Source: Cecembia calidifontis
GTDB taxonomy: Bacteria > Bacteroidota > Bacteroidia > Cytophagales > Cyclobacteriaceae
Reading direction: 5' to 3'
NCBI RefSeq assembly: GCF_004216715.1
Contig: NZ_SGXG01000001.1
Location: 4,014,501 to 4,078,500, forward strand
Length of the DNA: 64,000 nt
Part shown: positions 54,851-62,703 of the stretch, one piece after another
Layout of the letters: every line of letters begins with the position of its first letter
How positions within the stretch are numbered: the stretch's first letter is position 1
Notes under the pieces: model-generated
Databases searched by the model: none
What the model saw: the letters and a program-made list of their open reading frames with translations, nothing else
Told to the model about the DNA's origin: nothing
Position numbers and translations under genes: made by a program

Positions 54851-56446
54851 TCAAGTGATAATGGTTTTGATCAAGTTTTTCCTCAAAATGGCAGATGAGG
54901 TGATCAAACCACTCATGAGCGCCCCTCCAATACCGCATGAAACGATATCCTGTCCAGTAAGGTATAAATTTTTAATGGGAGTATGTGGGGTGAGGAACTC
55001 ATTCTGAAACCTCGCAGGACTGTGGTCCAGTCCATAGATTTCTCCGGATTGGTAAGCAGTAAAGTTCTTCGTGGACAAAGGGGTGGATAGTTCATAATAA
55101 TCAATCTCTCCTCTAAGATGAGGCAGCTGTCCGTAAAGGTTATCCAACAAGCGAAGAGACCATTTTTCTTTTAATGCCTCGTAATCCTCTCCCCTTTTTC
55201 CCCAACGGGTATTTTCCCACTTTTTAAACCAATCATAAGGCGCCAAGGAGATAATTTCAATCGTGGAAGTTCCGGGATAACGTCTTTCCCAATCGGGATC
55301 TTTAGCTGAAGGAAAGGAGATATATACTACAGGAAATGGATTGTCTTCCGGATTATCGAGATATTCCCGGACATTCTTATCATGGTCATAACTCGGATAA
55401 ATCCAAAAATTGGACCTGGGCAATTGCAGTTCCTGACTATCTTTCTTCAGTCCAATATACAGGCAAATATGTGCCACAGAAGGTGCTAGGCCTTTCAATT
55501 GACGTTCTAACTTAGGACGAAGCGGATGTTGGGGATTGATCAACCGCTGAAATGTATTGAAAACCCCGGCATTACTGATAATTTTTTCTGCTTTCAGCTC
55601 ATTACCATCCGCCATTAGCACCCCAACAGCCTTATTGCCTTCCATGATGATTTCTTTGACCTCGGCATTGGAGTAGATCTCTCCTCCTCCTGCTTTGATT
55701 TGAGGATAAATGAATTCGGCAATTTTAGATGAACCTCCCACCGGGAAATATCCTCCATTAAAATAATGACTGACCAAAATCGCATGCATAGCAAAACTGC
55801 TTTGGCCAGGCGGAAGGCCATAATCCCCATATTGCCCACAGAGTACCCCTATCAGCTTTTCATTCTTTGTAATAGAACGCAAGATGTCCAAAGTAGTCCT
55901 ATCGGAATATTTGAGGAATTTCCGCGAATTCCATTTCCTAATCCATCTACCCAGCCAACCAGGAATCACTTTCATGCTGTAATAATTTCTGCTGGCCTTA
56001 ATGACATTTTTTACAGCCTCCATGTAGCGGTCTATGGCGGCTTGATCTTCAGGTGTATCAAATTCAGATTTCAATTTTGACACCAGGTTTTCCCTTCCTT
56101 TTACCAAATCATAGGTTTTATCTTCAAAAACAATCCTGTCGTACACTTCCCCCATATCCTCCCATTGCAGTTTCCCGTCGGTAATGTACTGGAAAAGCCT
56201 AGGCATCAATTTATTTTTGGATTGTATATCCCCTACATAATGAATGCCAACGTCCCATTCATAATCCTTCCTTTTGAATACATGGGTAAAGCCACCAATG
56301 GTATAATGCTTCTCCAGCACCAGTACCTTTTTGCCATTTTGGGAAAGAAGAGCAGCAGTAGTCAGTCCACCCAGTCCTGAACCAATGACAATCGCATCAT
56401 ATTGCCCGGATGGTTTGCTTTGTTTATAGGAAGGAAAATTGCGCAT
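54851..56446 (-). CDS. FAD-dependent phytoene-desaturase/retinol-saturase-like oxidoreductase
   Basis: Flavoprotein of 531 residues. YDAIVIGSGLGGLTTAALLSQNG is the FAD-binding site and VLVLEKHYTIGGFTHVF the second part, both hallmarks of the CrtI/RetSat/CRTISO family. It ends with the matching GQDIVSCGIGGALMSG C-terminus. It may act in carotenoid or isoprenoid metabolism. No crt cluster is nearby, so the substrate is open. Confidence 0.88.
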   Translation of the reverse strand: MRNFPSYKQSKPSGQYDAIVIGSGLGGLTTAALLSQNGKKVLVLEKHYTIGGFTHVFKRKDYEWDVGIHYVGDIQSKNKLMPRLFQYITDGKLQWEDMGEVYDRIVFEDKTYDLVKGRENLVSKLKSEFDTPEDQAAIDRYMEAVKNVIKASRNYYSMKVIPGWLGRWIRKWNSRKFLKYSDRTTLDILRSITKNEKLIGVLCGQYGDYGLPPGQSSFAMHAILVSHYFNGGYFPVGGSSKIAEFIYPQIKAGGGEIYSNAEVKEIIMEGNKAVGVLMADGNELKAEKIISNAGVFNTFQRLINPQHPLRPKLERQLKGLAPSVAHICLYIGLKKDSQELQLPRSNFWIYPSYDHDKNVREYLDNPEDNPFPVVYISFPSAKDPDWERRYPGTSTIEIISLAPYDWFKKWENTRWGKRGEDYEALKEKWSLRLLDNLYGQLPHLRGEIDYYELSTPLSTKNFTAYQSGEIYGLDHSPARFQNEFLTPHTPIKNLYLTGQDIVSCGIGGALMSGLITSSAILRKNLIKTIIT

Positions 56447-56539
56447 GGGAAAGCATTTATCTAAATATAGCGCAATTGAAGGATAAAATGGAGACCAATT
56501 ATTTTAGAATTTGTAAAAAACCAAAAGAATTTACAACTA

Positions 56540-57325
56540 CTAAGGACACTTATCAATATTATTCTTCCCCGTAAGACTTCCCTTTGCAACTGCCTGAATT
56601 AGATCTGAACAGCCACTTGGATCCTTCAGGTTCAGTTTAGCCAATCCTCTTTGGGCCAAAGCCTCGACATGCTCTGGTTTGGCTTTTAAGACAGTTTCAA
56701 AATCCTCCAAAGCCCAGGAGTAATATCCAATCCGCATCAGTACCAATCCTCTGTTATATTTGGCCACCAAATTGTCTGGATCATACTTTAAGCTCATATT
56801 GAATGAGCCTGCCGCCCCTAAAATATCCCCAATCTGGGAGCGGGCCATTCCCTGATAAAAATATACCCTGGAATCCCTGGGATTTAATTCCTTCGCAATC
56901 TGAAAAAACTCATCTGCACGCTCGTACCTCTCGTTCAACAACAAGGTCCTACCCAACAAAAATATAATTTCAAAGTCTTGGGGATCATGCTTGGCAGCTA
57001 ACAAAAGATGATTTTCAGCTTTCCTGAAATCCTCTAATTTCCAATAGAGTTTTCCTATTCCTGCATGGGCCTGTGCATAGCTCGGATCGAACCTCAGAAT
57101 AGTTTGATAATCTTTGAGTGCATCCTCAAATGCCTCCAGTTCCTCATAAGCCCTTGCTCTTAAATGGAGGGATTTGATATCCGTAACATTGAGAAACAAA
57201 GCTTTGGAAAATTCAGCAATGGCCTCTTCATAAGCACCTCTCCTGAACAGCCGCTCCCCTTCCGAAAAACTACCAAAACAGGAAGAAAACAAAATCCATG
57301 TTCCAAACAGAAAAAGACGCCTCAT
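56540..57325 (-). CDS. TPR-repeat lipoprotein
   Basis: Protein of 261 residues with a lipoprotein signal (LFLFGTWILFSSC) and about six tandem TPR units, each of the pattern A-x6-A-x5-P (for example AYEEAIAEFSKALFLNVTDI, ALKDYQTILRFDPSYAQAHA, ALEDFETVLKAKPEHVEAL). It likely serves as a scaffold at the membrane. No enzyme motif is present. Confidence 0.88.
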   Translation of the reverse strand: MRRLFLFGTWILFSSCFGSFSEGERLFRRGAYEEAIAEFSKALFLNVTDIKSLHLRARAYEELEAFEDALKDYQTILRFDPSYAQAHAGIGKLYWKLEDFRKAENHLLLAAKHDPQDFEIIFLLGRTLLLNERYERADEFFQIAKELNPRDSRVYFYQGMARSQIGDILGAAGSFNMSLKYDPDNLVAKYNRGLVLMRIGYYSWALEDFETVLKAKPEHVEALAQRGLAKLNLKDPSGCSDLIQAVAKGSLTGKNNIDKCP

Positions 57326-57632
57326 ACGAAACTATAATTACCCTTTTCAAAACTAATAAATTATTTTAAAAATTCCCAATGAAGGGAATGTTTATTGATG
57401 GAAAAAAGTAATCCAGGGTTGCCCGGACAATCAACGGGGCTTTACAATAGAAATTTGGAAATTTCTAAAAAAAATAATTTTAAATGGAAGAGGTTGAAAA
57501 TCTTTCAGTTGAAAGACTTTCAACCTCTTCCTAATCACAGATAATCAGACACTTCATGAAACGCTTAATTTCCTTAAATTCTTAATGTTTCCGAAATCTT
57601 ACTTCCGAAATCCGCCCTTCGAAATCCCACTT
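57326..57632. other. Gap between hisB and the TPR lipoprotein gene with two palindromes
   Basis: 307 bases without a gene. The near-perfect 46-base palindrome at 57486-57531 (only two mismatches per arm) is the probable his-operon terminator, with an A-rich (U-rich in the transcript) tail at 57467-57485. A second, perfect 18-base palindrome AGAAATTTGGAAATTTCT lies at 57449-57466. Confidence 0.6.
57486..57531 (-). terminator. Long palindrome after hisB, probable terminator
   Basis: The 23-base arms (GGAAGAGGTTGAAA… and its complement) match at 21 of 23 positions. It begins about 100 bases past the hisB stop and is followed (reading minus) by a U-rich stretch. It may end the his operon and could also extrude as a cruciform. 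Confidence 0.6.
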
Positions 57633-58730
57633 CTACAAAACTCCCTTCGTACTCGGCAGCTGGTTCAAAGCGGTTTTATCTCTGGCAACTGCCATTTTAA
57701 TGGCTCTGGCCAGTCCTTTGAAAATGGCTTCTATCTTATGGTGTTCATTGCTGCCTTCAGCCTTGATATTCAGATTACACTTGGCAGTATCACTAAAGGA
57801 TTTGAAGAAATGGAAAAACATCTCTGTCGGCATATCCCCAATCTTTTCCCTTTTGAATTCAGCATCCCACACAATCCAGGGTCTTCCTCCAAAATCAATG
57901 GCCACCTGAGCGAGTACATCATCCATCGGAAGTAAAAAACCATATCGGTAAATACCTTTTTTATCCCCTAAAGCCTTTAAATATGCTTCTCCCAATGCCA
58001 AAGCTGTATCTTCAATGGTGTGGTGCTCATCAATATGCAAATCACCCTTGACCTCAATGGTAAGGTCAACACCTCCATGCTTGCCCAGTTGTTCCAACAT
58101 ATGGTCAAAAAAAGGTAAGCCCGTATAGATCTCGCATTTTCCGGATCCATCCAAGTTCACTTTAATATGAATATCTGTTTCAGATGTTTTCCGGAACACC
58201 TCACCCACCCTGTCTGGCATCTTTAGAAAGCGGTAAATTTCGTCCCAATCTTTGGTAGAAAAATCTGCCCCTTCCATCTCTTCTCCAAGATAAATAGCCT
58301 TGCATCCAAGGTTTTTTGCCAATTGGATATCGGTTTTTCTGTCTCCAATCACATAAGAATTAGAAAGATCATAATCTCCGTTCATATATTGGGTCAACAT
58401 CGCTGTACCGGGCTTACGGGTTGGTAAATTTTCATGGTCAAAAGACCGGTCAATATGCACAGCTGCAAATTTCACACCCTCATTTTCCAAGGTCAGCATC
58501 ATCTTGTTATGAGCAGGCCAAAAATCCTCTTCCGGAAGAGAAGGTGTCCCCAATCCATCCTGATTGGTCACCATTACCAACTCATATTCTGTCTCTTCAG
58601 CTATCTTTCTTAAATTGGAAATTACTTTAGGGATAAACTCCAGGTCCTCCAAACTATCAATCTGAAAATCAGTCTGAGGTTCCACAACGATAGTTCCATC
58701 CCGGTCAATAAAAAGTACTTTTTTCATCAA
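57633..58730 (-). CDS. hisB: Bifunctional HisB: histidinol-phosphatase and imidazoleglycerol-phosphate dehydratase
   Basis: Two histidine-pathway enzymes in one chain of 365 residues. Residues 1-165 are the HAD phosphatase, with FIDRDGTIVVE and the GDRKTDIQLAKNLG motif. Residues 170-365 are the IGP dehydratase, with DEHHTIEDTALALGEA and the late SNEHHKIEAIFKGLARAI, supplying the Mn-binding His residues. It overlaps hisC by 4 bases (ATGA type), so it is translationally coupled. Last of the four visible his genes. Confidence 0.96.
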   Translation of the reverse strand: MMKKVLFIDRDGTIVVEPQTDFQIDSLEDLEFIPKVISNLRKIAEETEYELVMVTNQDGLGTPSLPEEDFWPAHNKMMLTLENEGVKFAAVHIDRSFDHENLPTRKPGTAMLTQYMNGDYDLSNSYVIGDRKTDIQLAKNLGCKAIYLGEEMEGADFSTKDWDEIYRFLKMPDRVGEVFRKTSETDIHIKVNLDGSGKCEIYTGLPFFDHMLEQLGKHGGVDLTIEVKGDLHIDEHHTIEDTALALGEAYLKALGDKKGIYRYGFLLPMDDVLAQVAIDFGGRPWIVWDAEFKREKIGDMPTEMFFHFFKSFSDTAKCNLNIKAEGSNEHHKIEAIFKGLARAIKMAVARDKTALNQLPSTKGVL

Positions 58731-59797
58731 TTAAGGTTTTTGATAATAGGTTCGTATCGCTTTAATGCTTCAATTAGCTGCTTATTTTCCTCCCGGGCTC
58801 CAACCGAAATCCTAAGGCAATCCTCACAGAGAACTACTTTGGACCGATCCCTGACAATAATCATTTCATGGATCAGAAATTCATATATTTTTCTCGCATG
58901 ATCCATTTTGACCAAAAGAAAATTAGCATGAGAAGGATAAATTTTCAACACAAAAGGTAACTTTTCCAATTCCTGTTTCAGATAAATCCTTTCGGTTAGC
59001 ACATTCTTTACAAGCCCATCAATTTTGTCAGCCTGTTCCAAGGAGTCCAGGACTTTCTGTTGGGTTAGGCCTGAAATATTATAGGGAGGTTTTATCAGGT
59101 TGAGTATCCGGATAATCGATTCTGAAGCAAATGCCATCCCAATACGCAGATTGGCAAGTCCCCATGCCTTGGAGAAAGTCTGCATTACCAATAAATTGGG
59201 GAAATTTGACAATTCTGTTGTAAAACTTGGCTCATCGCTAAAATCAATATAAGCCTCATCTACTACCACCAAACCATGAAAACTGGTGATGATTTTCCGT
59301 ATAGCATCTCGGTCCATTTTGTTGCCACTTGGATTATTGGGAGAGCAGATAAAGATAATCTTGGTAAATTCATCCACTGCCTCCAAGATGGCTTCTGTCC
59401 TCATCTGAAATTCTTCTGAAAGATTGACTCTTTTAACCGCAATGTCATTGATGGATGCGGATACTTCATACATGCCATAGGTTGGGGGCAGAAGTATGAT
59501 ATTGTCTTTGCCGGGCACACAAAATGCCCTCATCAATAAATCAATCGCTTCATCGCTGCCATTCCCCAAAAAAATCTGAGCAGTGCTCAAGCCTTTAATG
59601 AGGGCCAGTTTTTCTTTGATATCTGACTGATAGGGGTCTGGATACCTATTAAAAGCTTCACCTGTGAGGGCGCCATATGGGTTTTCGTTGGCATCCAAAA
59701 AAACTCCTACCTTCCCGGTATACTCATCTCGGGCTGAAGAATAAGGTTTTATATGAAGGATATGGGGTCGTAATAATTTTTCTAACACAAAAGCCAT
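58727..59797 (-). CDS. hisC: Histidinol-phosphate aminotransferase HisC
   Basis: Class I/II PLP aminotransferase of 356 residues. LGNGSDEAIDLL, NNPSGNK and the PLP Lys in MQTFSKAWGLANLRIG are the HisC motifs. It makes histidinol phosphate from imidazole acetol phosphate. Its start overlaps the hisD stop by 1 base and its stop overlaps hisB by 4. Confidence 0.96.
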   Translation of the reverse strand: MAFVLEKLLRPHILHIKPYSSARDEYTGKVGVFLDANENPYGALTGEAFNRYPDPYQSDIKEKLALIKGLSTAQIFLGNGSDEAIDLLMRAFCVPGKDNIILLPPTYGMYEVSASINDIAVKRVNLSEEFQMRTEAILEAVDEFTKIIFICSPNNPSGNKMDRDAIRKIITSFHGLVVVDEAYIDFSDEPSFTTELSNFPNLLVMQTFSKAWGLANLRIGMAFASESIIRILNLIKPPYNISGLTQQKVLDSLEQADKIDGLVKNVLTERIYLKQELEKLPFVLKIYPSHANFLLVKMDHARKIYEFLIHEMIIVRDRSKVVLCEDCLRISVGAREENKQLIEALKRYEPIIKNLN

Positions 59798-61089
59798 TAC
59801 TTCTTGTCTTTAAGATAGTTGAGCCGGATGCTTACAGCATTTTTATGCGCATCCAGAAGTTCGTTGGCAGCCATGATTTCAATGGTTGGCCCGAGTTTTT
59901 GTATCCCTTTTTCAGTAATTTTTTGATAGGTGATTTTCTTAAAAAAACTGTCTAAGGAAACTCCTGAATAGTTTCTTGCATAACCATATGTAGGTAGCGT
60001 ATGGTTTGTTCCTGAGGCATAATCCCCAGCGGACTCCGGGGTGAAATTGCCTATGAAAACAGATCCGGCATTGATTATTTTGTCTACTACCTCTTCCTCA
60101 TTTTCTACACAAATGATGAGGTGCTCAGGAGCATAGTCGTTGATCAGCTCTATGGCTTTTTCCTGTTTGGCCATGACCACGGCAACTGAATTATCCAAAG
60201 CCCTTTTGGCAATATCTTTCCTTGGTAGTTTTTCAAGCTGGTTTTCTATTTCCTTTTGGACTTTGGATGCAAACTTCTCCGTGGTGGTTACAAGGACAAC
60301 CTGAGAATCCACCCCGTGCTCGGCCTGAGACAGCAAATCAGCCGCAACAAATGAGGGAATAGCCGTTTCATCAGCATAGACCAATACTTCGGAGGGGCCT
60401 GCAGGCATATCGATGGCTACACCCTTTTTGACAGCCAACTGCTTGGCGGCTGTAACATACTGATTACCTGGCCCAAAAATTTTGTCAACCCTGGGAACAG
60501 ACTCGGTACCGAAGGTCATCGCTGCGATAGCCTGTGCACCACCTGCTTTGACGATTTTATCAATGCCGATCAAATCTGCAGTGTATAAAATCGCAGGATG
60601 AATGTTGCCTTCTGCATCTGGTGGAGTGCAGAGTACGATTTCCTCACAACCTGCCAAGTTAGCGGGAACCCCCAACATCAATACTGTTGAAAACAGAGGG
60701 GCTGTTCCTCCGGGGATATATAGGCCCACTTTTTGAATGGGCACGGACCTTCTCATGCAGGTCACACCTTCCATGACTTCCAGTTTAAGTTCAGGGCTTA
60801 TTTGGGCAGCATGGAATTTTTCAATATTTTCTTTGGCAACCAATATGGCTGATTTCAGTTGAGGATCAACCAATTCTTTGGCCTTCTTAACTTCCTCAGC
60901 GGTCACACAAAGGTTTTTTATCTGAACATGATCGTATTCCAGTGCAAACTTCTTCAAGGCCTTATCTCCCGAGCGCTTCACTTTTCGCAAGATAGGTTTG
61001 ACGATTTTTTCAATATCTTTAGTTTTCTGAACCGGCCTTTTCAAAGACTTTGTCCATTCAGACCTGCTTGGGTTCAATATCGTTTTCAT
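59797..61089 (-). CDS. hisD: Histidinol dehydrogenase HisD
   Basis: Zn/NAD enzyme of 430 residues that carries out the last two oxidations of histidine synthesis. VDMPAGPSEVLV-type signature (IDMPAGPSEVLVYADE), LLSQAEHGVDSQV and the late SGTNHTLPTYGYAR motif are present. Preceded by a 267-base gap with repeats, in which no gene is seen; it is still probably in one transcript with hisG. Confidence 0.97.
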   Translation of the reverse strand: MKTILNPSRSEWTKSLKRPVQKTKDIEKIVKPILRKVKRSGDKALKKFALEYDHVQIKNLCVTAEEVKKAKELVDPQLKSAILVAKENIEKFHAAQISPELKLEVMEGVTCMRRSVPIQKVGLYIPGGTAPLFSTVLMLGVPANLAGCEEIVLCTPPDAEGNIHPAILYTADLIGIDKIVKAGGAQAIAAMTFGTESVPRVDKIFGPGNQYVTAAKQLAVKKGVAIDMPAGPSEVLVYADETAIPSFVAADLLSQAEHGVDSQVVLVTTTEKFASKVQKEIENQLEKLPRKDIAKRALDNSVAVVMAKQEKAIELINDYAPEHLIICVENEEEVVDKIINAGSVFIGNFTPESAGDYASGTNHTLPTYGYARNYSGVSLDSFFKKITYQKITEKGIQKLGPTIEIMAANELLDAHKNAVSIRLNYLKDKK

Positions 61090-61248
61090 ATGTTAATCAA
61101 TGCTTTTCAATTGTCTATTATTCATATTGGTCCTGTGGCAATCAGATTACAATTTCACTCCCCTTCAATTTGGGGGCACAAGGTCTTTGGGGCAAAATTT
61201 GAATCACCATTTTCCAAAATCTACTTACAAGCACCCCTATATTCTTTG

Positions 61249-61286
61249 TACATGGTACATGGTACTTGGTTTTTGGTACATGGTAC
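61249..61286. repeat. 7-base tandem repeat (TACATGG)n between hisG and hisD
   Basis: Units TACATGG, TACATGG, TACTTGG, TTTTTGG, TACATGG and a final TAC follow one another without gap, about 5.4 copies with two degenerate. It lies in the intergenic gap of the his operon and codes for nothing. Such heptamer repeats can vary in copy number by slippage. Confidence 0.85.
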
Positions 61287-61356
61287 TTTACCCATTTACT
61301 CCCTTCCTAACCCAATGTACCTCACCCTTCTTGATTCTTCTCTCTCGCTTTTACCT

Positions 61357-62217
61357 TCAAATTACCATTTTTTCAATTGGCACCACCAAAATACCTTCTG
61401 CTCCTGCAGCCCTGAGTTCTTCGATTTTTTCCCAAAACTGATCTTCACTTAATACAGAATGTACAGATGACCATCCTTCCTGTGCTAAAGGCAAAATCGT
61501 AGGACTTCTCATGCCCGGCATGAGGCTTACTATTTTCTCCAAAGATTCATTGGGTGCATTCAGCAGTACATACTTATTGCTTTTCCCCTTTTGGACAGCA
61601 TTGATTCGGAAAAGAAGCTTGTCCACTATGGCCAATTTATCCTCTGTAAGTTTTTTATTGGCAATTAATACCGCCTCTGATTTGAAAATTTCCTCAACCT
61701 CTTTCAGTCCATTCATCATAAGGGTGGAGCCGGAACTTACAATATCACAGATTCCTTCTGCCAATCCTATACTGGGGGCTATTTCCACAGAACCTGAAAT
61801 CTCATGGATATCTGCCTGAATATTGTGTTGGGCAAGGTAATCTCCCAAGATTTTCGGATAAGAAGTAGCAATACTTTTTCCCTGAAAATAGTGGATATTG
61901 GTATATTCTTGACTTTTTGGGATAGCCAATGATAGCCTACATTTAGAAAAACCTAGCTTTTTGAGAACAGTAACATCTTTATCTTTCTCTACGAGTTCAT
62001 TTTCGCCCACGATACCCAGATCCGCTACACCGTCTTCCACATATCCGGGGATATCATCATCTCTAAGGAATAAAAACTCTATCGGAAAATTGGTGGAAAC
62101 AGACTTGAGTTTCCCTGTGCCATTATAAAATTTTATGCCACATTCCTTGATCAATGCCAAAGAATCATCACTTAATCTACCGCTTTTTTGTACGGCTATA
62201 CGGATAATAGAATTCAT
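61357..62217 (-). CDS. hisG: ATP phosphoribosyltransferase HisG (long form)
   Basis: First, feedback-controlled enzyme of histidine synthesis, 286 residues. AVQKSGRLSDDSLALIKECG is the N-terminal phosphate site, and the late GSVEIAPSIGLAEGICDIVSSGSTL is the PRPP region. The additional 75-residue C-terminal domain (from about 210) is the ACT-like histidine-binding part of long HisG. It is first in the operon, 108 bases after the leader peptide stop. Confidence 0.96.
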   Translation of the reverse strand: MNSIIRIAVQKSGRLSDDSLALIKECGIKFYNGTGKLKSVSTNFPIEFLFLRDDDIPGYVEDGVADLGIVGENELVEKDKDVTVLKKLGFSKCRLSLAIPKSQEYTNIHYFQGKSIATSYPKILGDYLAQHNIQADIHEISGSVEIAPSIGLAEGICDIVSSGSTLMMNGLKEVEEIFKSEAVLIANKKLTEDKLAIVDKLLFRINAVQKGKSNKYVLLNAPNESLEKIVSLMPGMRSPTILPLAQEGWSSVHSVLSEDQFWEKIEELRAAGAEGILVVPIEKMVI

Positions 62218-62318
62218 GAATGCAATATACGTTTAGTATCAAAATGAAAATAGGGAATTTGGATAATATGGCTGAATAACTGGACCAACAGCCTACCGCG
62301 GGCGAAATGTAAAAGATT

Positions 62319-62335
62319 TTCCTCCTCAGGAGGAA
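62319..62335 (-). terminator. His attenuator hairpin overlapping the leader stop codon
   Basis: TTCCTCC and GGAGGAA form a perfect 7-bp stem with a TCA loop (the UGA stop in the minus transcript), followed in the transcript by AAUCUUUU. Its 5' arm starts at the end of the last His codon of the leader (62335). A ribosome stalled on those codons would therefore cover the arm and prevent folding. An upstream hairpin GTGCC…GGCAC lies at 62350-62375. Confidence 0.65.
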
Positions 62336-62409
62336 TGATGGAAATGATGAACAGTGCCGACTCTAAAAGTGGCACAAAAAACTGGTTTATGGTAAATAGG
62401 TCTGTTCAT
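62326..62409 (-). CDS. His operon leader peptide (attenuator)
   Basis: 27 codons, ATG at 62409 to TGA at 62326, too short for usual gene calling. The C-terminal part reads HHFHHSS: His codons at residues 21, 22, 24 and 25, plus His7, giving five His in 27 residues. This is the hallmark of a his attenuation leader, whose translation rate reports the level of charged His-tRNA. It lies directly upstream of hisG and overlaps a hairpin at its stop codon. The promoter fits just ahead of its start. Confidence 0.9.
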   Translation of the reverse strand: MNRPIYHKPVFCATFRVGTVHHFHHSS

Positions 62410-62416
62410 TTGCCTG

Positions 62417-62447
62417 CAAATATAGATCCAGAAAAATAACATCCAAA
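62417..62447 (-). promoter_or_regulatory. Bacteroidetes-type promoter of the his operon
   Basis: On the minus strand, TTTG (-33, 62447-62444) and TATATTTG (-7, 62424-62417) are separated by exactly 19 bases, a perfect match to the Bacteroidetes consensus TTTG-N19-TAnnTTTG. The predicted start falls only a few bases before the leader ATG at 62409, so the leader peptide mRNA would be nearly leaderless. Confidence 0.75.
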
Positions 62448-62471
62448 TTAAATAATTGTTTTTGTTACTGC

Positions 62472-62492
62472 CTAAAATCCGCAGGATTTTAG
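62472..62492. repeat. Perfect 9-bp hairpin near the IS1380 end
   Basis: CTAAAATCC and GGATTTTAG form a perfect stem over a GCA loop. It lies upstream of the his promoter and may be a REP-like hairpin or an IS end feature. Confidence 0.4.
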
Positions 62493-62703
62493 TTTGGAGA
62501 TTTGAATCTGCTTGTTTGTGTTCATTTTTGGTCTAGTTCGGGAATTTCTTCCCTTTGATTGAAGAGTGTTCATAGTTTTGAGACAATGGATTTTAGGTTT
62601 GAGGATAAAATGGACGGTTTTTTTCCTCAATTTTAATGGAAAAGGCATACCTCTTCCCTGTAAATCTTTATTTTTTGAGCTCCTGAGGGGTTTTTATCTG
62701 AAT

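Noticed and set aside
61090..61356. Second attenuator between hisG and hisD
   Set aside because: No His-rich ORF and no stable hairpin followed by T; only the tandem repeat is present.
60859..61452. Plus-strand ORFs across the hisD start and the hisG-hisD gap
   Set aside because: Low-complexity translation through the heptamer repeat and antisense hisD sequence; no domain.
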